Shown here: in pieces, positions 32,744 to 42,086 of the stretch
Layout: every line of letters starts with the position of its first letter
Position numbering within the stretch: the stretch's first letter is position 1
From: Idiomarina sp.
GTDB taxonomy: Bacteria; Pseudomonadota; Gammaproteobacteria; Enterobacterales; Alteromonadaceae
Direction: 5' to 3'
DNA: 64,000 bases
Assembly: GCA_020831965.1 (NCBI GenBank)
Contig: JAFIFP010000002.1
Coordinates: 1 to 64,000 of the forward strand
Program-made: the position numbers and the translations under genes
Notes under the pieces: model-generated
The model's database searches: none
What the model saw: the letters and a program-made list of their open reading frames with translations, nothing else
What the model was told of the DNA's origin: nothing

Positions 32744-33720
32744 GCGCGCCTGATACTGCACTGATCGAATTGTTAGCTGACGGTAAGTTTCATTCGGGCG
32801 AAGCCCTAGGCGACATGCTGGGATTGAGCCGCATGGCGATTAACAAGCGTATCGACCGATTAACAGAGCTCGGGCTGGATATCTTTCGAGTGAGCGGGAA
32901 AGGGTATCGACTGGCGGAGCCATTGCAGTTGCTCGAAGAACAGCGAGTTCGGGCGCATTTAAGCAGTCAATGTGCTGAATTACCTCTGTATTTTCACCGT
33001 ATTACCCCTTCGACTAACGATGACCTTCGTGAGCTACTAAACGCCGAATCACCTTTAGTTCCCGGAACGGCTGTGCTGGCAGAAATGCAAACAGCGGGGC
33101 GGGGAAGGCGCGGCAAAGCTTGGATTTCACCTTTTGGCACAAATCTCTATCTCTCTATGCACTGGCCGCTTTATGCCGGGCTTAATGCGGCCATGGGAAT
33201 GAGTGTCGCGCTTGGCATTGGGATTGCCCGCATGTTGGAGGCGCAAGGTATTAAAGACGTGCAGGTGAAGTGGCCAAACGACATCTATATTGCGAGTCAG
33301 AAGGTTGCAGGTATTTTAGTTGAACTCGAAGGACAAGCGGGTGGTGAAGGACATGCGATTGTTGGCGTGGGGATGAATCTAGCCATGCCAGCTCGTGAGC
33401 AAAGCCTTATTGACCAGCCGTTTACGGATATTCAGCGCCACTTAGATCAGCCGTTGGAACGTAATTTTTGGGCTGCGAAGTTAGTTGAGAGTTGTTATCT
33501 CGCATTGTCGGAGCATGATGAGCACGGCTTGAAACCTATGGTCGCCAGTTGGGCGCGTTATGATAGGTACTATAATCAACCTGTGAAAGTACAATTGGGG
33601 CAACACGAGCAGTTCGGTATCGCGAAAGGTATTGATGAAATGGGTGCGCTTGTGGTTGAACAGGAAGACGGTGTGAAGCGTTACTTCGGAGGAGAAGTCA
33701 GTGTCCGTAGCCGGTCGTGA
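32740..33720 (+). CDS. birA: Biotin-protein ligase / biotin operon repressor BirA
   Basis: 326 residues. An N-terminal winged helix (GLSRMAINKRIDRL) for bio operator binding, then the ligase domain with the biotinyl-AMP loop GRGRRGKAW, KWPNDIYI and the C-terminal SH3-like domain. It attaches biotin to acetyl-CoA carboxylase BCCP and, as a dimer, represses biotin genes. The bifunctional form is supported by the helix-turn-helix. Coupled to murB by ATGA overlap and overlapping coaX by 20 bases. Confidence 0.95.
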   Translation: MSAPDTALIELLADGKFHSGEALGDMLGLSRMAINKRIDRLTELGLDIFRVSGKGYRLAEPLQLLEEQRVRAHLSSQCAELPLYFHRITPSTNDDLRELLNAESPLVPGTAVLAEMQTAGRGRRGKAWISPFGTNLYLSMHWPLYAGLNAAMGMSVALGIGIARMLEAQGIKDVQVKWPNDIYIASQKVAGILVELEGQAGGEGHAIVGVGMNLAMPAREQSLIDQPFTDIQRHLDQPLERNFWAAKLVESCYLALSEHDEHGLKPMVASWARYDRYYNQPVKVQLGQHEQFGIAKGIDEMGALVVEQEDGVKRYFGGEVSVRSRS

Positions 33721-34450
33721 TACCTTACTAATCGAATCGGGCAATAGCGCTTGGAAGGCGGCGCTATGGCAGCAGTCCGAGCTGATCACAGCCATAGGTC
33801 GCGGGCCAGACGTGCAATCGTTGAGGCAGTGGCTTACTGAACGCGCGGAACGCCGTATCGTGCTCGCCACTGTCGGTGCGGAGGCCGAAGCCGTAAATCT
33901 TGTGACCGAGTTACAAGATCAAGGTTATGAGGTCTATCGCGTTCAAACAGATCAGGCAGAGGGCTTTACACACTGCTACCAAGAACCAGGTCGCTTGGGT
34001 GTCGACCGTTGGCTAGCGATGCTGGCAGTCCTGCATGAGAATCGCGATTTAGTTGTGCTTGATCTCGGTACGGCTCTCACCCTTGATGTATTGAGTCAGC
34101 GGGGGCGGCATTTAGGAGGGTGGATTGCACCGGGGTTTCTGTTAATGCAGGAGTCGCTTGTGCGACGGAGCACTCGACTTAAGGTGATGGATGAAGCGCC
34201 TGCCGAAGCTTTGGGTACCAGTACCGAGAGCGCTATCGCGTTGGGATGTGCGGCTTCACTGCAAGGCTTTTGCCAGCAAGCACTTCTCCTCGCCACGCAA
34301 ACATTAGGGCACGATAACTTCGAGATCTATTTGACGGGCGGCGGGGTAAGACACCTTGATCGACAGCAGTTACCTGCGCATCATCATCGGCCTCATTTAG
34401 TCCTTGAGGGCCTTTATACGTGGTGCCAAGAACAGCTTGAATTTTTCTAA
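33701..34450 (+). CDS. coaX: Type III pantothenate kinase CoaX
   Basis: 249 residues of the ASKHA fold. GRLGVDRWLAMLA and VLDLGTALTLDV are the conserved nucleotide and substrate segments; GGWIAPGF follows. The first phosphate motif, normally DxGNT/S, reads IESGNSAWK, a conservative Asp-to-Glu change worth noting. It phosphorylates pantothenate in CoA synthesis and, like other type III kinases, would need K+ or NH4+. The GTG start at 33701 is fixed by GGAGGAG seven bases upstream, inside birA. The birA-coaX order is common in gammaproteobacteria. Confidence 0.9.
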   Translation: MSVAGRDTLLIESGNSAWKAALWQQSELITAIGRGPDVQSLRQWLTERAERRIVLATVGAEAEAVNLVTELQDQGYEVYRVQTDQAEGFTHCYQEPGRLGVDRWLAMLAVLHENRDLVVLDLGTALTLDVLSQRGRHLGGWIAPGFLLMQESLVRRSTRLKVMDEAPAEALGTSTESAIALGCAASLQGFCQQALLLATQTLGHDNFEIYLTGGGVRHLDRQQLPAHHHRPHLVLEGLYTWCQEQLEFF

Positions 34451-34504
34451 GATCTGCCGATACCTAGTGAACACATGTGATCGATTGAACGGAGATAACT
34501 CAGG

Positions 34505-35161
34505 ATGCGGAATTCGTGGACTTTTAGCGTACTCGCCGCGTTGCTCGGTCTAAATTGTTTTCAACTAGGTTGGAGCAGTGCCGAAGCGCGACAGTTTCGT
34601 GTGCCCGAGGCGGTGCAACTCTACACTGACGATGAGCTTGTTCGCATGATTCGGGAGAACTCGCATTTGCATCGTGTTCGCGATGTTGATGATTGCCAGC
34701 TCTATCAAGATATTAAGGCTCAAGCTGAAATTGAGCGACGTCCTGCCTATCAATTCCTCTATGGCGATATGCTGGCTTATGCGGTGTGTTACGACCGCGA
34801 TGTTGCCTTAGGTGTGCGTTACATGGAATTAGCTGCGGAACAAGGTTTGCCAGAAGCGCTTGAGCAATTGGGGCGTTATTATCACGTGGGTCGACTGGTG
34901 CAACCGGATATGCGCCGAGCGATTCTCTATCTTCGTGAGGCCGCATCGCTGGGGAATCTTGCTGCGCAAAAACGCTTCGCACAGATTCTACTGGGTGGGC
35001 ATGGTAGTGCGTTAGACTTTGAGGCAGCTTATCACTACTTACATAATGCAGTGACCGGAGATAATTCGGAACATCGTCAAATTCAAGGCTTGTTGGCGCG
35101 ACTTGCGGAGCGGATGCCGCCTCGCATTGTTGAACGAGCACGGCAACCGTTAGACGCCTAA
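34505..35161 (+). CDS. motX: MotX, sodium-driven polar flagellar motor protein
   Basis: 218 residues with a signal peptide (to about residue 28) and Sel1-like repeats. VQLYTDDELVRMI, DDCQLYQDI, PAYQFLYGDMLAYAVC and AAEQGLPEALEQLGRYY are close to Vibrio MotX. MotX with MotY forms the T ring around the Na+-driven polar motor and stabilises the PomAB stator. It is a single gene here, after coaX, as often in Vibrio-like genomes where motX is away from other flagellar loci. It implies a polar, Na+-driven flagellum. Confidence 0.9.
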   Translation: MRNSWTFSVLAALLGLNCFQLGWSSAEARQFRVPEAVQLYTDDELVRMIRENSHLHRVRDVDDCQLYQDIKAQAEIERRPAYQFLYGDMLAYAVCYDRDVALGVRYMELAAEQGLPEALEQLGRYYHVGRLVQPDMRRAILYLREAASLGNLAAQKRFAQILLGGHGSALDFEAAYHYLHNAVTGDNSEHRQIQGLLARLAERMPPRIVERARQPLDA

Positions 35162-35167
35162 ACTAGC

Positions 35168-35198
35168 TCAAAGCGCGATTAAGATAATCGCGCTTTGA
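35168..35198. terminator. Perfect 14-bp convergent hairpin between motX and nspC
   Basis: TCAAAGCGCGATTA (35168-35181) pairs perfectly with 35185-35198 around a 3-base loop. It lies seven bases after the motX stop and includes the nspC stop and last codons. Neither side has a strong U tract, so it may be a weak bidirectional terminator or an mRNA 3'-end stabiliser. Confidence 0.6.
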
Positions 35199-36333
35199 AG
35201 TCTTCATAGCCAAATCGGCGAACTAAATCAAAGCTTCCATCTTCTCTTAGAATACCAATTGACGGGTGCTCAACACCGTTGAAGAATGACGTTTTCACCA
35301 TGGTGTAATGCATCATGTCTTCGAAGATGAGGCGGTCGCCAGGTTGTAAGGCGCGGTTGAAACTATAAGCTGGAATAACGTCTCCCGCTAAGCAGCTATT
35401 GCCACCCAGCCGGTAGGTAAATTCCTTCTCATTCGCTTCACCACCCACTTCGCCTGCGAACACAACCTTAGGTCGATAGGGCATTTCCAGTACATCGGGC
35501 ATATGAGCGGTCGCTGAAATATCGAGAATCAGAATATCTCCAGCATTCTCGACGATATCTACGACCTCACACACCAGTGGTCCGGTTTGCCATGCAACAG
35601 CGGAACCCGGCTCCAAGATGACGTCTACATCGTAAGTTTCGCGAAGGCGCTTGAGCTGACTAATTAAGTGATCAACATCGTAACCTTCGCGAGTCATTAA
35701 GTGGCCGCCGCCTAAGTTGATCCACTTGAGTTGATGAAGGTATTGACCAAACTTCGCTTCAACGGCCGCAAGCGTTCGCTCCAAAGCATAAGAGTCGCAT
35801 TCGCAGAGATTATGCACGTGGAATCCGTCGACATCTGCAAGGTCAGCACCTGCTAATTCGTGCGCACGAATCCCTAAGCGCGAACCTGGAGCGGAGGGAT
35901 CGTACAATTCAGTCTCTGCTTCACGTTGCTCTGGATTAATGCGAATACCAATGGAAACGCCAGCGGCCTTTGTTTGCGCGCGAAAGCGTTCGAGCTGAGT
36001 TAAGCTGTTAAAGGACAGGTGATTACAAAGCTCGAGCAAACGAGTCATATCCTGTTCTTTGTAGGCGGGAGAATAGGCGTGAATTTCACCGCCGAATGTG
36101 TCGGCGGCAAGTTCAGCTTCCCAAACAGAACTCGCCGTACAGCCTGCGAGATATTGTTTGACGAGCGGAAAGCTACTCCACATCGAAAAGCCCTTGAGTG
36201 CCAAAATAATCTCAGCACCACTCTCGTCCTGAACGCGCTTCATGAGCTCTAGGTTCTTGCGTAACTTTCCCTCATCAAGCACATAGCAGGGTGAAGGGAT
36301 CTCGGGCGAGAGAAACGGGCTCTCTTTGTGCAT
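35179..36333 (-). CDS. nspC: Carboxynorspermidine decarboxylase NspC
   Basis: 384 residues, fold III PLP decarboxylase (alanine racemase barrel plus beta domain). The PLP lysine is in IILALKGFSMW and HNLCECDSYALERTL, INLGGGHLMTREGYD and ILEPGSAVAW are family motifs. It converts carboxynorspermidine or carboxyspermidine to norspermidine or spermidine. I start at ATG 36333, with AAGGAG upstream; the longer frame overlaps the preceding gene. It follows the dehydrogenase gene after ten bases, forming the alternative polyamine pathway found in Vibrio and relatives. Confidence 0.95.
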   Translation of the reverse strand: MHKESPFLSPEIPSPCYVLDEGKLRKNLELMKRVQDESGAEIILALKGFSMWSSFPLVKQYLAGCTASSVWEAELAADTFGGEIHAYSPAYKEQDMTRLLELCNHLSFNSLTQLERFRAQTKAAGVSIGIRINPEQREAETELYDPSAPGSRLGIRAHELAGADLADVDGFHVHNLCECDSYALERTLAAVEAKFGQYLHQLKWINLGGGHLMTREGYDVDHLISQLKRLRETYDVDVILEPGSAVAWQTGPLVCEVVDIVENAGDILILDISATAHMPDVLEMPYRPKVVFAGEVGGEANEKEFTYRLGGNSCLAGDVIPAYSFNRALQPGDRLIFEDMMHYTMVKTSFFNGVEHPSIGILREDGSFDLVRRFGYEDFKARLS

Positions 36334-36343
36334 TGTAAGCTCC

Positions 36344-37546
36344 TTAACGCTTAAACGGACTTTCGATATTCTCAACGACCTGCCATGGCAGACCATACTT
36401 ATTGAGACGTTCCATCATCGGATCTGGATCAAATTGCTCCATATTCCAAACGCCAGGTTTCATCCAATGCCCTTGGAGCATTAATGAGGCTCCGATCATC
36501 GCTGGCACGCCCGTGGTGTAAGATACGGCTTGTGCGCCAACTTCACGGTTACACTCTGCATGGTCGCAGTTGTTGTAAATGAAGATCGTCTTCTCTTTGC
36601 CGTCTTTGATACCCGTAATGTAAGTACCGATACAGGTCATGCCCTCATAACCTTCAGCGAGTGAGCCTGGGTTCGGTAAAACGGCTTTCAGGAACTCGAG
36701 TGGCGCAATTTTTTGACCGTTGAAGTCGATTGGATGAATCGAAGTCATGCCAATGCCTTCGAGTACTCGCAAGTGATTTAAGTACGCCTCGCCAAAGGTC
36801 ATCCAGAAACGTGCACGTTTCAGAGTTGGGAAATGCTTCACCAATGACTCCAGCTCTTCATGGAATAATAGGTATGACGCACGCACCCCGACACCTGGGT
36901 AATCTAGATCTTCACGCACACTGATTGGATCAGTTTCGTGCCATTCGCCGTTCTCCCAGTATTTACCGCGCTGTGTAATTTCGCGGATATTAATTTCCGG
37001 GTTGAAATTCGTTGCAAAGGCTTGACCGTGATCGCCACCATTACAGTCGACAATATCGAGATAATGAATTTCGTCAAAATAATGCTTCGCCGCGTAGGCC
37101 GTGTAGACGTTCGTTACACCTGGATCAAAACCTGAACCGAGCAATGCCATGAGGCCCGCTTCTTTGAACCGTTCATGATAAGCCCATTGCCAGCTGTACT
37201 CGAACTTAGCTTCGTCTTTTGGCTCGTAGTTTGCGGTATCCAAATAATGCACACCGGTTTCAAGACACGCATCCATGATGGGTAAGTCTTGGTAAGGCAG
37301 TGCAACGTTGATTACGAGCGCAGGCTTCACCTTATTGATGAGCGTGACAAGCTCTGGCACATTGTCTGCGTCAACAGCATAAACGCCAACGACGCGGTCT
37401 TTACCAACTTCTTCTTGAAGCTTTTCACACTTCGAAACCGTACGCGAGGCCAAGTGAATTTCGTCAAAATACTCAGGTAACATTGCGCATTTTTTGACGA
37501 CGACAGAGCTTACACCGCCTGCACCAATAATGAGAACTCGAGACAT
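36344..37546 (-). CDS. Carboxynorspermidine / carboxyspermidine dehydrogenase
   Basis: 400 residues, saccharopine-dehydrogenase-like. The N-terminal NADPH motif is LIIGAGGVSSVVVKKC; NVALPYQDLPIMDACLETG and GSGFDPGVTNVYTAY follow. The enzyme condenses aspartate semialdehyde with diaminopropane or putrescine and reduces the product to carboxy(nor)spermidine, which NspC decarboxylates. The pair replaces S-adenosylmethionine-dependent spermidine synthesis. It precedes nspC on the same strand. Confidence 0.94.
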   Translation of the reverse strand: MSRVLIIGAGGVSSVVVKKCAMLPEYFDEIHLASRTVSKCEKLQEEVGKDRVVGVYAVDADNVPELVTLINKVKPALVINVALPYQDLPIMDACLETGVHYLDTANYEPKDEAKFEYSWQWAYHERFKEAGLMALLGSGFDPGVTNVYTAYAAKHYFDEIHYLDIVDCNGGDHGQAFATNFNPEINIREITQRGKYWENGEWHETDPISVREDLDYPGVGVRASYLLFHEELESLVKHFPTLKRARFWMTFGEAYLNHLRVLEGIGMTSIHPIDFNGQKIAPLEFLKAVLPNPGSLAEGYEGMTCIGTYITGIKDGKEKTIFIYNNCDHAECNREVGAQAVSYTTGVPAMIGASLMLQGHWMKPGVWNMEQFDPDPMMERLNKYGLPWQVVENIESPFKR

Positions 37547-37700
37547 ATTTTCTACCCTTCTTCGTTGGGGTTCGTGAATGTGTGACTGCGGCTCAAAAGA
37601 GCCTCGAAATGGGCGCGATTTTGCCCGTGCCGGTCACGAATTGCAATCTTTCTAAATGCTTTCGCGGTATCAAATGTTGGCACCCGCAGTTAAAGCAAAA

Positions 37701-39644
37701 CTATACCGACTGATGAAGGCGCGTACAAATCTCCCGAAGTGCATTCAAGAGCGCTTTCTTACCCGTGAATCCCTCAGCTTCAGCAACCTGTGATAGGTCT
37801 AATGACAGATAGGCGGCTTGTTGCAACAGATGCCGCTCGTAAGTGTCCATGGGGGGAAGCCATTCACACTGTATCGCTGCAGCGAGCCAAGGACGATAGT
37901 CATCGAAATTCAGCTGCTGACGCATGAAAAAGCGCCCTAACAAGTGCCAACGGGACTCAAGTTCAGATTCTGGTAATGAACGAAATCCGGAATGCTGACC
38001 AATATTTGCAGCAAGGTCATTGTCAATCATGCCGCACCAAGCACGAAAACTGACTTCACTCAAAAATAGACTAGCAAGGCGGCGTAGGGCAGGTTGACTG
38101 CGGGTGGACAGTGGTTGCACGAATAGGACACTTGCATGACCGCTTGCAGGGTCAGCCTTATGACCCAAGCGCACGGGGAACCAACCATTTTGTTGCCAGA
38201 AATTAAGCAACGGAATATCCGCCCCGAAACTGGTACCTAGACTATCGTAGTTTTGTTGCATCGCCCACGAAATGGTTTGTGAGAGTAGAGCCGAGCCCAA
38301 GCCAACACGCCTGCAATCCTGATGGATGGCAATTCTCACAATTCGCCCGTGCCTCAGTATGCCGAGTTCCGGTGCTTTTAAGTAATAACAGTAGGTTTGC
38401 GGCAGTAAGTTACCGGGAGGCCGCCGAATGCCGCGTGTAATATCGTCTAACAGATCCTGAATAAGGGGGCCTTCCTCGGCAAGCCAAGCGACACCAATAA
38501 CATCCATACCATTTTTCAGTAGTATTAAGTGCTGCGCCGTATCGTCGAGCAGTAGCCTGAAATCATTTGGGCTTGTTTGATAGTGGGCATCGGTAAGGAG
38601 TTCAAACACGCGGATGCGAGTTTGAATAGAGAGCGTCCTCGCATGTGTCACGGCATAGGTCAATGCGCCATCAGGATTCGCTATGGGGGCTGGACCTTCT
38701 CGCTGGGAATATAAGGTGAAGGCTGTGTTATTAGCTTCCTCCAATGGGTCCTCTGATGCCCAACGCACCGGTTCTTTTAGTGTAAAAATACGATAGTAAG
38801 CAAATCGTTTGCGCAGTTCCGCTTCGAACTTGAGCCTGAATCCGCGGCCCGCATATTCGTAGCCTTCAGTCGTTGTGGCTAGTATAAGCGCGCCAGGGAA
38901 ACTCAGAATCGAGCGCAATGCTTGGGTCGGTAAGGTCGCTGCTTCATCAATTACGAGGTAGTCGTCTTGCTGTGCCTTCGCGAGTTGATGCTGTAACTGA
39001 TCCGGTGGAAGAAACTGACAGCTGGGGCGCGCATCTAAGCAGACCTCAGCCTGTTCCTTCGACGGCGCACTGAGCCAAACCTTGGCTTGTTCCGGAAGCT
39101 GTGCAAGCCAATGGGCGAGCGTAGCGGTCTTTCCGCGTCCTCTTGGTGCATCAATTAAGAAGGCTGAATGCCCTTTGAGTGTCTGTAATGCATCTAGAAG
39201 CGTTTGTTGGCGCGGCGTGGGAGAATAGGTTAGTTGCCGTTGCGGCGCCTGCCACTGCGTTAAGAAGTCGAGTAGCTCTTGATCTTGATGACAGTGGAAC
39301 AGTGCGGATGCGGGTAGCCAGGATAACACATGAGCGAAGGATGGCCGTTCGAGAGCGGCTTGATTAACTCGAACAATGCAGAGTCCTCGACCAACTAGCG
39401 TGCCGGTGAGAGCAACCCAAGCATCGGCATGAAACTCTTGGCGCAGGTCGAAGAACACAGCACGCTGCTCGGTGCCAAGGAAGCGGCGATAGTTCATGCC
39501 TTGGTGAACAGAGAGTGTTTTCAGATCGTCTAACAGGCTTAATATGAGCTCGGTGCTGGGCGTATCTTCCGCGTGCCAAAGCAACACAGCCCGGTGATTC
39601 CGGGCTGCGCATTCGGTGTAGTAACGCTGGAGCGCGTTGGCCAT
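37701..39644 (-). CDS. tmcA: tRNA(Met) cytidine acetyltransferase TmcA
   Basis: 647 residues in TmcA order: an N-terminal DUF1726 region, an RNA-helicase-like module with Walker A DAPRGRGKTATLA and Walker B YLVIDEAATLP, a GNAT domain with VRIAIHQDCRRVGLGSALL, and a C-terminal tRNA-binding tail. It makes N4-acetylcytidine at the wobble position of elongator tRNA-Met using acetyl-CoA and ATP, preventing misreading of isoleucine codons. Eleven bases after the NSS transporter gene, so co-transcribed. Confidence 0.95.
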   Translation of the reverse strand: MANALQRYYTECAARNHRAVLLWHAEDTPSTELILSLLDDLKTLSVHQGMNYRRFLGTEQRAVFFDLRQEFHADAWVALTGTLVGRGLCIVRVNQAALERPSFAHVLSWLPASALFHCHQDQELLDFLTQWQAPQRQLTYSPTPRQQTLLDALQTLKGHSAFLIDAPRGRGKTATLAHWLAQLPEQAKVWLSAPSKEQAEVCLDARPSCQFLPPDQLQHQLAKAQQDDYLVIDEAATLPTQALRSILSFPGALILATTTEGYEYAGRGFRLKFEAELRKRFAYYRIFTLKEPVRWASEDPLEEANNTAFTLYSQREGPAPIANPDGALTYAVTHARTLSIQTRIRVFELLTDAHYQTSPNDFRLLLDDTAQHLILLKNGMDVIGVAWLAEEGPLIQDLLDDITRGIRRPPGNLLPQTYCYYLKAPELGILRHGRIVRIAIHQDCRRVGLGSALLSQTISWAMQQNYDSLGTSFGADIPLLNFWQQNGWFPVRLGHKADPASGHASVLFVQPLSTRSQPALRRLASLFLSEVSFRAWCGMIDNDLAANIGQHSGFRSLPESELESRWHLLGRFFMRQQLNFDDYRPWLAAAIQCEWLPPMDTYERHLLQQAAYLSLDLSQVAEAEGFTGKKALLNALREICTRLHQSV

Positions 39645-39655
39645 AGGCTCGCCTT

Positions 39656-41074
39656 CTAGAATAAGGCTTTGTCGAAGAAGATATCCAAAACCGTATTGAA
39701 GAAGATAATCGCTAGTATCACAGGAATAAAGGTTTTCAGTGAGAAATCGACATAGCGCTTCAAAAAGCTCTGAGCGTAGCTCTCATTGCCTTGGCTCAAT
39801 TCCGCATCAAAATTCTGACGACGCCATACCCAAATAACGAAGAGGCAGATTAATAAACCGTTTAATGGTAGGACGGTGTCATAGAATACATCGTAGATAA
39901 GATCGAAGAACGAATGCCTGCTGCCACCGTAACTCACGAAGTCGGTGAAGAACGACAGCATACCGAACGAGGCCGTTGCGATAAGTGTGAGCGTACCCAT
40001 GGTAAGCGCCAGTGCTGCAAGTGCTTTTTGACGGCTGACATTGTACTTGCGCACGATCGTCGCGGTAGGAACTTCGATAATGGAGACCAAAGACGTAATT
40101 GCTGCAAAGAAGACGAGCGTGAAGAATATGGTCGCAATAATACTTGCACCGAGGTAGCCAAGGGTATTGGACAGCTCGAGGAAGATTTGCGGCAAGAACG
40201 TGAAAATCATCGCGACAGAGGATTCACTTAACTCTGCTGGGTTGGTGTCCGGATTAATCGCGAAGATTGCGGGCAGAACCATTAAGCCAGCAGTGAATGC
40301 TACGAGTGAGTCAGCGATCGCCACCAGTTTGGCCGAGCCGACCAAATCATTATGCTTGCGGAGATAAGAACCATAGGTGATTAAAATACCCATGCCCAGT
40401 GAAAGAGAGAAAAAGGCTTGTGAGAGGGCGCCACTTACCACTGAGCCTGTCACTTTGGAGAAGTCGGGAATCAAATAGAACTGTACGCCCGCAAAAGCAT
40501 TGTCGAGATTTAAAACAAAGACCACCATGAACAACAACATAATGAGAAGCGCAGGCATTAACACGCGCGCCGCGCGCTCAATACCTCTGCGTACACCCAT
40601 CACTAATACGGCATAAATCACTGCAGCCACAGCAATCAGGTACAAGAAGACGGTAGGACTATTGATAAAGACACCAAAGTGCTCGGGATTCGCAATCACC
40701 GACAAGTTACCGGTCACAGTGGCGAGCAAGTAGCCCAGAATCCAAACCGTGATGACCATGTAAAACACCCCGATCATGAAGGGGGTAATCACAGCCAGCC
40801 AGCCAGCAAAACGCCATGGACTTTTTGAGCCGGCAATACCTGTATAAGCGCCGTGTGGGTCTGCCTGTGTTTTCCGACCAAGCCCCATCTCCGCGAGCAT
40901 GATAGGAATACAAATAAACATCACGAAGATAGCGTAAATCAGTAAGAAAGCTCCACCGCCATTCTTGGTCGCAGCAACAGGAAATCCAACCATGTTGCCA
41001 ATACCTACCGCCGATCCTGCTGCGGCTAAAATGAATCCCAGGCGGGAGCTAAAATGTTCGCGTTCGGCGCTCAT
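39656..41074 (-). CDS. NSS/SNF-family sodium-dependent transporter
   Basis: 472 residues, about 12 membrane helices, LeuT fold. The first helix has SSRLGFILAAAGSAVGIGN followed by MVGFPVAATKNGGGAF, the Na+ and substrate site signature; GLSLGMGILITYGSY marks helix 6 to 7. Family members carry amino acids or related compounds with Na+ (and sometimes Cl-). The substrate is not predictable. The gene is upstream of tmcA on the same strand; a functional link is not evident. Confidence 0.92.
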   Translation of the reverse strand: MSAEREHFSSRLGFILAAAGSAVGIGNMVGFPVAATKNGGGAFLLIYAIFVMFICIPIMLAEMGLGRKTQADPHGAYTGIAGSKSPWRFAGWLAVITPFMIGVFYMVITVWILGYLLATVTGNLSVIANPEHFGVFINSPTVFLYLIAVAAVIYAVLVMGVRRGIERAARVLMPALLIMLLFMVVFVLNLDNAFAGVQFYLIPDFSKVTGSVVSGALSQAFFSLSLGMGILITYGSYLRKHNDLVGSAKLVAIADSLVAFTAGLMVLPAIFAINPDTNPAELSESSVAMIFTFLPQIFLELSNTLGYLGASIIATIFFTLVFFAAITSLVSIIEVPTATIVRKYNVSRQKALAALALTMGTLTLIATASFGMLSFFTDFVSYGGSRHSFFDLIYDVFYDTVLPLNGLLICLFVIWVWRRQNFDAELSQGNESYAQSFLKRYVDFSLKTFIPVILAIIFFNTVLDIFFDKALF

Positions 41075-41174
41075 AACAACCCTTTATAGTTATTGTTCTG
41101 GAAAAAGTTAGGCATGGTTTATATCAGGTTTCGCTACAAAACGGCAAACATCCTGCGCTGGTCAGCGCTGTTTT

Positions 41175-41648
41175 TCATTTGGCTGGCTTGGCGGAAACGT
41201 AAATGATTATTTCCCCAACGATGACCTGAGTACCATCAGTTTTCCTGGCTTCCACCGGCACGGCAACGTCACCTTCCTGCCATGCATCTGCGGATAATTG
41301 AGCAATTACAGTGATGTCTGAATCGGCCTTTGCCGTGTAACGCACGTTCATTGCTTTCGGGATCCAGCGCAAATGTTTCGGGATAGATGCTTCGGCAAGC
41401 GCGCCCATTGCCATTTCTAAGCCGTTGCACAATGCAATGGCGTGTACCGTGCCGATATGGTTCTCAACCGCCTTGCGCTTTTTAAAGGTTAGCTCGCAGT
41501 AATTCGGCTTAAGCTCTTTGATTAAAGGCTTAATGGTTGCGAAATATGGCGCTTTGCGCGCGAACATTGCCGAGAAAATACGATCACCCAAGGGCCACTT
41601 CAGACATTGATGATAAAGGCATAGAAGATAGTTGCTCTGCTCTGACAT
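41175..41648 (-). CDS. DUF4442 hotdog-fold (thioesterase-like) protein
   Basis: 157 residues, hotdog fold. ENHIGTVHAIALCNGLEMAMGALAEA resembles the central helix of PaaI/YiiD-type thioesterases, and the family DUF4442 lies in the same clan. A substrate cannot be named. I use ATG 41648 with GGAG six to seven bases upstream; a longer frame would overlap the divergent yjdM start. It is a single gene. Confidence 0.78.
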   Translation of the reverse strand: MSEQSNYLLCLYHQCLKWPLGDRIFSAMFARKAPYFATIKPLIKELKPNYCELTFKKRKAVENHIGTVHAIALCNGLEMAMGALAEASIPKHLRWIPKAMNVRYTAKADSDITVIAQLSADAWQEGDVAVPVEARKTDGTQVIVGEIIIYVSAKPAK

Positions 41649-41725
41649 GGAAGGCTCCGTGGCTAAGTAATATCCTGAGCATACTGGTATAATATGCGCA
41701 ATGACAACGAGAAAAAGGCCGTAAA

Positions 41726-42070
41726 ATGAGTTCAATACCAGCCTGTCCATCCTGTGGCTCAGAATACAGCTATCAAGATGGCTTAATGTGGGTGTGTCCC
41801 GAGTGTGCGCATGAGTGGAGCGTCGACAGTGCTTTTGACGCCAATACCGACGAAGTGAACACCATCAAAGATGCAAATGGACAGACTTTACAAGATGGCG
41901 ACACCGTGACGGTTATCAAGGATCTCAAGGTGAAAGGCAGCTCATTGGTGGTGAAAGTTGGGACTAAAGTGAAGAATATTCGTTTAGTTGATGGCGACCA
42001 TGATATCGATTGCAAGATTGATGGCATCGGCGCCATGAAGCTGAAGTCGGAGTTCGTTAAGAAAGTATAG
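41726..42070 (+). CDS. yjdM: YjdM/PhnA-like zinc-ribbon protein
   Basis: 114 residues: an N-terminal zinc ribbon (CPSCGSEY and CPECAHEW) and a C-terminal SH3-like PhnA domain ([32 protein letters not shown]). This is the E. coli YjdM (formerly PhnA) family, which despite its old name is not part of phosphonate degradation and has no firm function. It is divergent from the DUF4442 gene. Confidence 0.92.
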   Translation: MSSIPACPSCGSEYSYQDGLMWVCPECAHEWSVDSAFDANTDEVNTIKDANGQTLQDGDTVTVIKDLKVKGSSLVVKVGTKVKNIRLVDGDHDIDCKIDGIGAMKLKSEFVKKV

Positions 42071-42086
42071 AGCTTTGCCTCAGGGG

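Noticed and set aside
41726-42070. Phosphonoacetate hydrolase PhnA
   Set aside because: The zinc-ribbon YjdM family carries the old PhnA name but is unrelated to phosphonoacetate hydrolase.
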